Source of the DNA: Lactuca virosa | Lineage: Eukaryota > Streptophyta > Magnoliopsida > Asterales > Asteraceae | DNA length: 64,000 nucleotides | NCBI GenBank assembly: GCA_928212115.1 | Contig: CAKMRJ010002223.1 | Coordinates: forward strand, 306,675,945 to 306,739,944 | Direction of reading: 5' to 3' | In this document: piece after piece, positions 35,575-45,611 of the stretch | Layout: the number at the start of each line of letters is the position of its first letter | Numbering within the stretch: the first letter of the stretch is position 1 | Notes under the pieces: model-generated | The model's database searches: none | What the model saw: only the letters and a program-made list of their open reading frames with translations | Told to the model about the DNA's origin: nothing | Program-made: the position numbers and the translations under genes

Positions 35575-36060
35575 GAGAGACCGGATAGGGATCATAATAT
35601 CAAGTATCATTCACTAGAACAATCTTTCAGTTAATACACACGTGAGGCAATACAAAACTATCGAAGTAGTAATATCAGGATCAAAACAGAAAGCACCAAA
35701 AACATACACTCAGATGCACCGATATTCTAACGAAACACTCTCTCCGAACTATCTAAACTCGCGATCCGACGATGTCATCCCACCTAGTCTAACTGAGTCC
35801 ACGCGATGCCGAACCTATGTGTCACCAAGGAGACCCTTTGTCTTAAACCGACCGAATAACAAAACTTTCGTCACTCCTAACGACAAACTAGATGTGAACT
35901 TCGAAATTTCATCTCGCTTCAACCCTCGAAAATACTCATGCGAGGAGTATGGTATCCACCCGTAACCTTCCTTAAGCACCCTCAGCAGATCATTTTGGAA
36001 ATACCACATGCGCAACAAGTCAAGTTCAAGCACAGAGGCTAGGGACAGATACGGTTAGCC

Positions 36061-36237
36061 TATCAATGTTAAATGTACACGCGAGGGTGGTATATAGTTA
36101 AGATTCTACTGACTTAGGATGTGTGTTTTCGCCTTATCTCCTGTTCCTTGTCTGGTTGTGGACCTGGGGCAGAGCCACCTATCCGACCGTCTTGTCAATC
36201 TTAATTATATATGACTTGTGTACACGAGACAATGATA
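36061..36237 (+). repeat. foldback module H6 (3' internal)
   Basis: Arms TATCAATGT / ACAATGATA, TGTACAC / GTGTACA and TATAGTTAAGATT / AATCTTAATTATA surround the common core in the variant TGTTCCTTGTCTGGTTGTGG. Confidence 0.85.
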
Positions 36238-36566
36238 GATGAACCAGGTATGAGTCCTACCACGAACTTCAGGACAAAGGCTGCTCAGGACCACAAAAAG
36301 GGCATTCTATCAGTTCGATGAACATGGTTGAGCAAGCTAAATCTACACACCATTCACAGACCAGAACTACAGATACAATAGTGATGATCCGCTGAAAACA
36401 ACCAGCGAGGATCTGAATTCACTGGAGAACGCGAGGTTTTACGAAACCCAAGTACCCTACCGATCCTAGAGAGGTGGCTATCCGATGAGACACCTGTGAT
36501 ACCCCACATCTATTTCCACGTTCATGATTCACATTCAGTGTCTGAACTTTGGGACGAAATTCCCTC

Positions 36567-36579
36567 TAACGGGGGATGA
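36567..36579 (+). other. polypurine tract of Gypsy-3
   Basis: TAACGGGGGATGA immediately before the 3' LTR. Confidence 0.85.
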
Positions 36580-38038
36580 TGTGACAACCCGAAACTTTTT
36601 CCGTTACCGCTAATCAACTTCCGTTAATAAAAATTTGAATTTTATTGAGTCTCGTCAAATTCCTTCGGTTTGGAAAATTAATTAGTTATATAATTGAACT
36701 TTATATGCGGGTAGGGACCAAAACCGCGTGAAATTCGAGTTTTCCTTTGAACAAAATAGCAGATCACGGCCTGACTGGAGTTCACGGTCGTAAACCTGTT
36801 TACGGCCGTAAACTCGTTTGCGGTCAATGCTAGGTGGACCTCACCACCGACCACGAAAACCCCTATAAATATGTGTCCCTACCCTTCATTTAGACTTTTC
36901 TGGCCGAAAACTCTCTCCTTCTCTCTCTCAACTCTTGACCGTAAACACCTAAAACACCTTTATTCTTCCGGAACTCATCGAGAATCACCATTGGGAGTCA
37001 TTTCGGAGCATTTAGAATGCATTTTCATCGAAATCCAACGTCACTGTTCTTGAGTTTACGGCCGTACACACTTCATATATTCAAATCTTCAAAGGCCGTA
37101 AACCCATTTACGGCCGTACACTCATCGAATCTTCAAAGGCCATAAACCCTGTTCACGTCCGTAAACTGCCTGTCGGCCGTAAACCACTCTTCACGGCCAT
37201 AAACCCTTGTTCACGGCCGTGCACGCCTCCTAAGTGGTGAAAAACCCGTTCTCTTGATTCAATCAAGTCCCGGTAACATTCCTTAACCAAAAACAAGTGT
37301 TTTTCCAAACACTTTATCTAACGAAATCACTAATTTAGATACACATATCTATTTATTTGTCAATAGAATTTCATTAAGTGCCACGTACAACAACCCGAGG
37401 ATCTTCGTTTCCAGTCGACGTTTTCACACAACAACTGTGAGTTCATACCCCTACATGTTCCGAGTTTTTAATGTTTTCAGGGGGGGGGGATACAAGTAAA
37501 AGCACAAGTAATCTTGTGTTTAAAATATAATTTGGTTTTATTATATTTCTGATCATTAGTATACAACGAACATTGAACTTACTAAACTTGATGAACATAG
37601 CTACTACTAGAGTTACAGACAGTCTTATAAACATGTTAAGATACAAACATTGCAAACTCAGTTTTCAGAACAAAGGAAACAAACTTATGAATTATAAAAT
37701 AAAAGATATTATTTTATAAGATTTCATAATAATAACAAAAGGGATTTTCATAGTATTATTAGTGAATTCATTGAGAGAACTACAGTGTGAGACGCCTTGT
37801 AACCAGAGTATCCTGGAGGGAGAGCGTGAGTTTGTGTATAGATCTATACGGGAGTGACAATCCCGCACCCTGACTATTAGCTACAGTCAACCGAGGGTGA
37901 CAAACGTCATTTTTATCGACGTACGTCCGAGTACGTCGTATTGTTGAGCGTCCATAGTATGGTTATAAGAATCCACAGGTGAAACAACGACTCGTTCACA
38001 TAATAATACACGTAACAAACAGACACTAGGGTTAGTAA

Positions 38039-38222
38039 TCATGTGATCACTTAGTATATACACTAGGGTAATATGAAATTAACATCCAAGTTTCAGTGGG
38101 ATGTGTGATCTCCGCCTCATTTCCAGTTCCTTGTTTGGTTGTGGGCTTAGGGCGGAATCACCCAATCGACTGTCTGTCCGATCCAGATTTCTATAACTCG
38201 TATGTGCTAAGTGATCGCATGA
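38039..38222 (+). repeat. foldback module H7 (3' LTR copy of H1)
   Basis: Same arms and core as H1. A two-base TA loss upstream and several substitutions distinguish it. Confidence 0.8.
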
Positions 38223-38460
38223 GGGTATTCACACTACGGTATTCATACAAAGGTTTTTCATACAAAAGCTTTCATGCAAAGGTTTTCAAAACAGAACAAT
38301 GCTTAAACAACATAAGTATGGTAGATACTTGTACTCTACGATTTTGAAACGGATAATTCAACAACTTACACTTAGGGAAAATATAGGATTTTCCAGGGTA
38401 AACATCAGTACTTTATAAACAGTTGATTCATTATTCACCTAACGAATATTCATTACAAAT

Positions 38461-38645
38461 TCCATGACTCCTTAGTTTATGCATCCAGGTTGCCTATGAA
38501 GAATATCTGATAGACTGTGGAATGTGTGGTTTCCGCCTCATTCCCTATTTCTTGTTTGGTTGTGGATTTAGGGCAGATCCACACAATTAACTGTCTATCC
38601 GATATTGGTTTATACGTAACTAGTATGAACTGAGAAGTCATAGAA
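38461..38645 (+). repeat. foldback module H8 (3' LTR copy of H2)
   Basis: Same arms as H2. The core reads TTTCTTGTTTGGTTGTGG in place of the diverged H2 core, showing core drift between LTRs. Confidence 0.8.
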
Positions 38646-38712
38646 GGAATGGGTTAATCATGCTTTACATAAGAAAATATTGGATTTTCTTGAGAAACAC
38701 TTTCAACAGATA

Positions 38713-38901
38713 CAGTTAACTTTGTAAGTATCTATTAAATACTTCAGGATTATGTACATGAGGATCTGACAACCAGTGGAATATATGGCCTCTGCCTCTT
38801 TTCCTGTTCCTTGTTTGGTTGTGGGCTTGAGGCAGAACCACACAATCGACTGTTTGTTCGATCTGGATTGTATATAATTTGTATACACTAAGTAATCGCA
38901 G
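38713..38901 (+). repeat. foldback module H9 (3' LTR copy of H3)
   Basis: Same arms and core as H3, with a few substitutions. Confidence 0.75.
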
Positions 38902-39307
38902 TAAGAACTTGTAAGAATCATTTTTACTTAACTACATTAGAAAATAAGAGGTTTTTCTGGAGAAACATAACGTATTTTTTGAAAGGTCAAAGAACAGTTT
39001 TTCCAAAACAAAACGCTCATGAACTCACCAGCTTTATGCTGATACTCTTTCAAAACCTACTTGTATCCTCAGGACATTAGTAGACAGGTACACGCACCAG
39101 GTTCAAGAAGACGGAGCATAGTAGCTTCAAGTCTTGCTTTTTATTTACTTTTGGTGTCAATCATGTATGATTCAAATGCAATTTAAACATATTTCTATTA
39201 ATACAATGGTTGTTGTTGCTTGATTATTGTTATTCAATTGTTGTGATACTACACATGACGTCCTCCGCCCCCGAACGTTTCCGCCGTTTCGGTTTGGGGG
39301 TGTGACA

Positions 39308-39480
39308 GTTTGGATCTTCATAATTGGTTGTGAAACTTCCTCTTCATTGGTTGTTGTTGGATCAAGGGTGTGATGAGGGGCAGCCATTGTAGAGAATTCA
39401 GAAGAAGTTGGAAACGATGAACAGTTAGGGTTCTTGGAAGTTTGATCTGAGTTCATAAAGTTTGATAAAGAAATTATCAA
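39308..39480 (-). pseudogene. env-like ORF of Copia-2, N-terminal part
   Basis: Minus-strand coding from a Met at 39480 or, more likely, the Met at 39456 (MNSDQTSKN). It runs down to the Gypsy-3 insertion, with TSD GTTTG at 39308-39312. The N terminus is Ser/Thr/Asn-rich, as in the Copia-1 env-like ORF. Coding resumes at 30001 in a decayed frame. Confidence 0.6.
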
Positions 39481-40954
39481 CTTCCTTTTCTAATCAGAGG
39501 TATTTTTGAATATGAACCAGTATCCAATAATATACTGCCACATATTGTGTTGGTTACTTAGCAGGCACCGTAAAAAGCTCCACGTCATAAAAGTGATCAT
39601 CATGTTTTCCTTGATTCCCGTGAAAATCCTGAACTGTCATGTCCATCAGATCTTTCGCTGTTCCCAACTGGATAAGAACCGTCACAGTTTTCGAACCTCA
39701 AACAAGTATACCATGTAATTTGACACCAAGGCTCGATTAATCCTTCGGCATGGAGGCTAGGCTCATTCGATTTTGGGATTTGGAAGCGAAATCATATGCC
39801 AGTCTTTGCAAAATCTAAGTTTCGAGTTGGTAGTACCCAAAACCTCAATGATTTCAGTGCATTTGTGTGGCAAAGAATAATATAAAAGCAATTTAAAAAA
39901 AATGTGGATATGGTGATATCAAATTTTATTTGATACGGAAGCAGAATGATCCCAGGCAAAGATCTCTTCATTCGAGATCAAAAGAGATGAAGAATTTCTT
40001 GGGTGGTATCCCGTGAATTACAATCGAATACTTGTTGATGAGTATCGAAGGGCTTCTTTTGCATTGGTTTTTGAAGGTCGATTCAATTTTTGCACAAAGT
40101 CACAAATTAACATAAGTGTGATCCAATGCAAGCAAAATTACTTGGATGACCAGTGTAGTCAAGAACAAGTATGGTTGGGATTAGTTTGAGTGAAAAAAGT
40201 TCAGAAAAGATATTCAGACGAAAATCTCATTCCAAATTTTTTTTTGAGTACGGGATCTTGTTGGGAAAAAACGTCTTGGTGTTAGAACATTTTATTAAGA
40301 TCACGCAATTCGAATAGAATGAGATTTTGAATATCGAATGGTATAAAGAAACAATTTTTTCGTGAAAATCTTGAACAATGTAGTTCACCATCAATTCATT
40401 GATAACTATGTTCGTTGGGTTTCGCCATCATCATGGAAAAATGACTCAGGATCATAAACACAAAGTTTTGACATATCTACATTCTGGTAGGTCTCGACCA
40501 GAGATGTCGAGGATATGTAGTGCTGTGTGTGATCTTGAAAGAATTTTTGATGAAAAAGATTTGGTGAAAGAACTCATTTTACCTCTGCTAAAATTTGGAC
40601 CAAGTAAAAAACTCTTTACTCACCATGAGAAGAGTAAGGTAGATCTTTAACTAATGTCAATATAGCCTAACTGGGAAGAAACTTGCGTGTGAAAGATTTC
40701 ATTAAGGCTTTGAACGTATAGAGTCTTTGAGGCTTAGAGGACAACATACAACATCATGCTTCTAGGGACACGTAGCGAGCACACAGTTTCGAGTAGTACT
40801 TATTCCCTTGAGGAATATGTGTGTTTGGCATGCAAAATAGCTCCATGTTGTTACAATGAGACTTCAACGATAATATTTTTTTATTTTTGGTTTTATCAAA
40901 TAAAAACAAATTTAAGAAAATCTTTTTGAATTTTTGATTTTTGAAAAACAAAGA
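39481..40954 (-). other. noncoding Copia-2 segment upstream of the env-like ORF
   Basis: AT-rich with no domain. It corresponds by position to the spacer between RNase H and env-like ORF in Copia-1. RNase H itself was not found here or further right and seems deleted. Confidence 0.5.
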
Positions 40955-41875
40955 GCTTGATAAAGGTCTTAATGCTTGCATGACCCAAAATCTTCCATAA
41001 CGTTGACATTTTTATGAACATGGGGACTAAATGGAGCCAAGATCTAGCATCCATAGCTTCTGGATTAGATCAAAAGCTCACCTTTAACTCAAAAGTGCCC
41101 AAAACTGCACAAAATACACCATAAGCCAGATCTAACACCAAAGACCATCAAGGTGAGAGCTTTTTAACTCAAAATCTTGCAAATTAGTAGAAGATCCTGG
41201 ATCTACTAGCTCAAGTTATCCTCTCAAGTGCTCCTCTTTTTCTTATTCTTCACAAACCACCAAAAAACACTATTTCAAGCTCAAAACTCACTAAATCACT
41301 CTAGGGTTTCTATTTCAAGGTAATGGGAGATGGAGGCTGGTCTAAAATACCCAAGAGATGATATAATGATGCTTAAAAAGGGTGCAAACCCTAAAAAATA
41401 GGGTTTTCATCTGACTGGAGTACGCCACGCGTAATCCAATACGCCCAGTGTACTCCATAAAGTGTCTGCAATCCCTTCTACCTATTACGCTCAACGTACT
41501 CCCTTGTACACCCTGCGTACAAGGCTTAGCCCTTTAAACCACCAACTTTCGGAGGCCATAACTTCTTCGTTCTAAGTCCGATTTCGACGATCCTTATATC
41601 CACGGAAAGGTAACGAGAAGCTCTACACTTCTATAAACTCATTCTTGCCTTAAAACTTCCCGAATTAAAACCCAACATTCATAAAAGCCCGAACTGCCAC
41701 TTTAGGGTTATACCCTTGGGCTCCAAATCACAAACTGGACTCCCGGATCATCTAACTTACCTTAACCACACCCAATGGGTCTAAATCCCTCTTTCCCAAA
41801 GGCCCTAAGACTTATGGTAACTGATCTTCGGGTCACAACCCTGAATTAGGAAACGATTCAGAACAGGGTGTTACA
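40955..41875 (-). repeat. truncated LTR related to the Gypsy-2 LTR
   Basis: From GATAAAGGTCTTAATGC the sequence follows the 24390-25323 part of the Gypsy-2 LTR at clearly lower identity. It includes GTACGC/GCGTAC-type words near 41420-41520 and the GGCCATAACTTCTTCGTT segment, and ends GGGTGTTACA at 41875. The left part is missing and no internal region is attached. It lies between the Copia-2 RT and its env-like ORF. Confidence 0.75.
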
Positions 41876-41918
41876 ACTTAAGCGTGTGCCAACTGCCCTA
41901 GGTACTTTCACTTTTGTG

Positions 41919-42380
41919 TTATTCGTCATGCAAACCTTTCAAGCAGATTTTGAGTATATTTCTCTTAATTGAGAAAAATTCCTTACCTGTTTTGACGAAT
42001 ATGTAAACCCAAAATTTATTGATTTTCCCCATCATACTTATTCTGAATTGGCTTTTCATGAATTCCTCAAATTCCTTAGACAATGAAGGATCATTCGAAC
42101 CAAAAATAATGTGATCGACATAAATTTGAACGAGCATCAGATGATCCCCTACTTTCGTTCGAAATAAAGTAGCATCACCTGATCCTTGTTTAAATTTAGC
42201 GATTTTCAAAAAAAATTCTAAGAGTTGCATACCATACACGATTTGTTTTGAATAATATTGCCTTTTTTTATCAGTTTTGTTTTTAAAAATCCATTTTAGA
42301 CCAATCAATGAAACATATTTAGGTTTAGGAATAAATCTCCAAACCTTGCTTCGTTCGAATTCAGCAAGTTCGGATTGCAT
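41919..42380 (-). pseudogene. RT fragment of Copia-2 with internal deletion
   Basis: Minus-strand 153 codons. The N-terminal RT motif (SKVWRFIPKP, GLKWIFKNK) is joined directly to the VYG region, so roughly 80-100 residues of fingers and palm are missing. The catalytic box reads YVDH instead of YVDD (QIYVDHIIFGS). The downstream thumb is partly kept (EFEEFMKSQFRISMMGKI). Inactive. Confidence 0.85.
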
Positions 42381-44511
42381 TGCAACAACCCAATAAGAGT
42401 GTTATAATGCAACCTTTACTGTTCTTTTCTAATTTCGAAATGAAAACATTAAACATACATAATTCTTGATGAACATTCAACACTTCATTTCTGGCTCGAA
42501 TTTTGGGCTCGAGTCAAGACACCATAACTTGGATCACCAAGAATATGTTCTTTCAGATGATCTCTTGTCCACTTTTCCATCGGTGGAGATGCAGGATCGA
42601 AGTCTAAAAGTGCATCTTCGAAAATGTCATCCACTTCTGAACCTTCTCATGCAATCGAGATATTATCAGTTACATCATGGAAATTATTATTTTGATCATT
42701 ACCATTATCATGATTCGATCCACTTGGCTCCCCCTCGACCAATGGATTTGAGATGTGATGCTACTTCGTCAACATCAGCATGGTTAGGCATACGCTCCCC
42801 CTCGATATGAGCTATTGTTGGCATATGCTCCCCCTCAACAGTCGAATCATGTCTTTCGTTTTGTGATGTTGAACTTAAGTGCCCCCTCCACTTGATTACC
42901 AGTCGACGCAGCTATTCTTTCAACATTTCTCTTGAATTCGATGAAGAATGTGCATCATTTTCTTCATTTGTGATTGTTGAATTATCAGAGTGTTTCGATG
43001 CCTCAGGAACTTGATTATCAACAGCATGGATTTCTGCATCAATGGCCCTATCAGCAATCCTAAAAATCAAATCAAGATCAATATCATAAGTACTCATTAT
43101 CTCAGATTCAACATATTATTCAGAAATAATTGGTTTTTGAACAAAAGTTTATTCAATTCTTTTCGCATAATGATCATCGAATGCAAGATTTAATGTTTCT
43201 TTGAGCTTCCCGGTTCACTTGTTCAACACCCTATAGGCTATAGAATTTGAAGAATATCCCAATAAAATTCCCTCATCAGCTTTTGAATGAAATTTGGAAA
43301 GATTATCCTTGAGATTCATAATGAAACATCTGCACCCAAAAACATGGAAAAATTTGATATTAGGTTTCCTTTTGTATATAATTTCATAAGGCGCTATGTT
43401 AAAATGACGATGAATGAAAGATCGATTTTGCGTAAAGCAAGCAGTCGAAACCGCTTCAGCCTAAAAATATTATGGCAAATTCGCATAGGTAATCATTGTT
43501 CTCACCGCTTCACACAAGGAAAGATTTCTCCTTTCGACCACAACATTTTGTTGCGGTGTGTATGGAGACGAAAAATTATGAGATATTCCCATGTTAGTCA
43601 AATATGAATCTAAAATTCGATTTTTTGAACACCATTCCATTATCACTCTTTAACTTATGAACTTTCCTTTTTAAGCTCAATTCGATGTTATTGATAAAAT
43701 CAATCATCACTTGAGCAGTTTCAGACTTCTGTCGAAGAAAGAAAACCCAAGTAAACATGGAAAAATCATCAAAAATAACTAGTATATACTTCCTCTTATT
43801 GAGAGTCTCAACAGTCGAAGGTGCACACAATTCAATGTGAAGAAGTTCCAAAGGTTCGATGATTTTTGAATCTATAATGATCGGATGAGCTTGACGATGT
43901 TGTTTTCCCTGTTCACATGCAGCACACAAAGAATCATTATCAAATTTTAAAACAGGTAAACCACGAACAAGATCATTAAGAACAAGTTTGTTTAGATTTT
44001 TGAAGTTGAGATGAGAAAGATGTTGATGTCATAACCAGCTGAGGTCGGAGGATGCTTCCAATAGCAAACATACTGAAGTTACACCCACAATTGGTTTCAA
44101 GTCAATAGTGACCATGTCTCCCTTTTGTTTCGACTTCAATAGAACCTCATTCATTTCCTTGTTGGATATAATACTTCCTTCCTCATCAAAGAGAAGATGA
44201 TTTCCAGTGCCAACAACTAGTTGTGAAACACTAATCATATTGTGTTTTTATCCTTCAACATAGGCAACTCGATTCACAGTGAATTTACCACTCGTTACTT
44301 TTCCATAACCTTTGACTTTACACTTGTTGTTGTTTCTAAATTTTATAAATCCAGCATTGTCCAACTTTCAAAAATCACTCAAATTCTCCTTCCTTCCAGT
44401 CATGTGACGCGATCATCCACTATGAATATACCAGCTTTCGTCATATTGCTTGTCACATAGAACCCTGCGATCAATTAGAAGAATTTAGGTCCCCAATACC
44501 TTTTAGGTCAT
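42381..44511 (-). pseudogene. Copia-2 protease tail, GAG-pre-integrase, integrase and linker (decayed)
   Basis: GAG-pre-integrase at 44238-44029 (MISVSQLVVGTGN, SSDLSWL). Integrase N part at 43929-43594 has CAACEQGKQ, LHIELCAPS (first catalytic Asp replaced by Glu), FDDFSMFTWVFF and SDNG. The rest of the integrase and the linker to RT are scattered over 43593-42381 with many stops; 43097-42912 is an acidic linker piece. Copia-6 is inserted at 44512. Confidence 0.75.
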
Positions 44512-44851
44512 TGTGAATGGTTTTGAGCATTCTAACACTCATATGGTGTACATGCAACCCTAGAAACCTTGGATCTTTGTTTTACTATGATACATGCAAA
44601 TTCGATTTCCAAGGTTCATAACCTATCTAGCATAGCATGGGGAACTTTTAAACATAAATGCTAGAAGTAGAACATACCTTTTATTGTTTGGATTCCTTGA
44701 AAACCTTGTGAGCCTGGCACCTCAAGTGTGATGCCTCAAATGTCTCATACAACACCACAATACTTGGAATAACCTTGAGAGAAGTTCACTAACACCTCAA
44801 AATCGGCTAGCCCCCTTTCTTACTTGTACAAGTGCCGATTTTGCTAGACTA
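44512..44851 (-). repeat. Copia-6 3' LTR, left piece
   Basis: TGTGAATGGTTTTGAGCATT at 44512 matches the start of the Copia-5 LTRs (TGTTGGGTTTTGAGCATT) apart from a few bases. It stops at the GACTA duplication of Copia-5. Confidence 0.8.
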
Positions 44852-45611
44852 TGTTGGGTTTTGAGCATTCTAACACTTCCTAAGTGTACATGCAACCCTA
44901 ATAAACCTTGGATCTATGTTTGTCTAAGGTACATGCAAAATATTATTTTCCAAGGTTTATAACCTATCTAGCATGGCATGGGGTACTTTTAAACATAAAA
45001 GGACTAGATGAATTACATACCTTTTGTTGATTGTTGATTCCTTGGAGTTTGAGAGCCAAGCACCAATAATGTGAATGCCTCAAATGGAAATCACAAATCA
45101 CCACAAACTTGGAAAATGTATGAGAGAGTATACTAACACTTAGAAATCGGCCACCACTATTACACACACACTAGGGTTTTTTTCATGCAACATAAGCTTG
45201 TTTATATAGTGTGCATGGTTAGGGTGAAACCCTAATAACCCATGTCTTTTCCTCTTCCAAGGATCCATGGGTTAAAAGCTCCATGGATCATCCATGGACT
45301 TCCATATAAGCTTAGCCCATTACCATAATGAGTGTTAGCCCACACTATATAAATATAATAGCCCATGTTTAATTAGTCACCATTTGATCACTAAATTAAT
45401 TCATAATTAATTTAAGACCAATACTAATTAAATAATACAACTTCATATAAATATATTATAACTTATAATATATTAATAAGCCGCAAATATATACTCTTCT
45501 CATAATGTTATCCATATAAATAGTTCGGGTGAAGTGCAACCCAAATGGACCATGCCAGGTCGGGTCAAGTATATACCAAATAAGTTATGGACTTAGACAC
45601 CTTATCCAACA
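44852..45611 (-). repeat. 3' LTR of Copia-5 (760 bp)
   Basis: Nearly identical to 51784-52539. The minus-strand TATA box CTATATAAA lies at 45201-45209. Confidence 0.95.

Larger units (their letters stand above)
35327..36566 (+). other. noncoding 3' internal region of Gypsy-3
   Basis: This is where pol would be in an autonomous gypsy element. It holds two foldback modules (H5, H6) and no recognisable coding domain. The ORF-like stretch 35642-35965 has no family features. Confidence 0.7.
30002..39307 (+). mobile_element. Gypsy-3: complete gag-only (TR-GAG-type) gypsy element with foldback modules
   Basis: LTRs at 30002-32761 and 36580-39307 start TGTGAC and end GTGACA. The 5-bp duplication GTTTG is at 29997-30001 and 39308-39312. 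PBS, a gag gene and a polypurine tract are present, but nothing resembling protease, RT or integrase lies between gag and the 3' LTR. Such non-autonomous elements are known as TR-GAG. Nine foldback modules occupy LTRs, leader and 3' region. It interrupts the env-like ORF of Copia-2 near its N terminus. Confidence 0.95.
36580..39307 (+). repeat. 3' LTR of Gypsy-3 (2728 bp)
   Basis: Aligns end to end with 30002-32761 apart from scattered substitutions and small indels. It carries the same TATA (36864), palindrome (36798-36813) and modules H7-H9. Confidence 0.95.
25324..44511 (-). mobile_element. Copia-2: second Sirevirus-type copia element, heavily interrupted
   Basis: On the minus strand, protease/GAG-pre (44511-44029), integrase (43929-43594), RT (42380-41919) and an env-like ORF (39480-39308, then 30001-27507, and a duplicated 25849-25324) lie in the right order for a Sirevirus. 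Insertions are an LTR remnant (40955-41875), Gypsy-3 (30002-39307), Gypsy-2 on the left and Copia-6 at 44512 on the right. RNase H and both LTRs are not found. Confidence 0.75.

Noticed and set aside
35642..35965. Possible pol remnant in Gypsy-3
   Set aside because: No protease, RT or integrase motif; isolated open frame between foldback modules.
40399..40650. Plus-strand ORF of 83 codons in the Copia-2 spacer
   Set aside because: No recognisable family, no promoter, wrong strand for the element; chance ORF.
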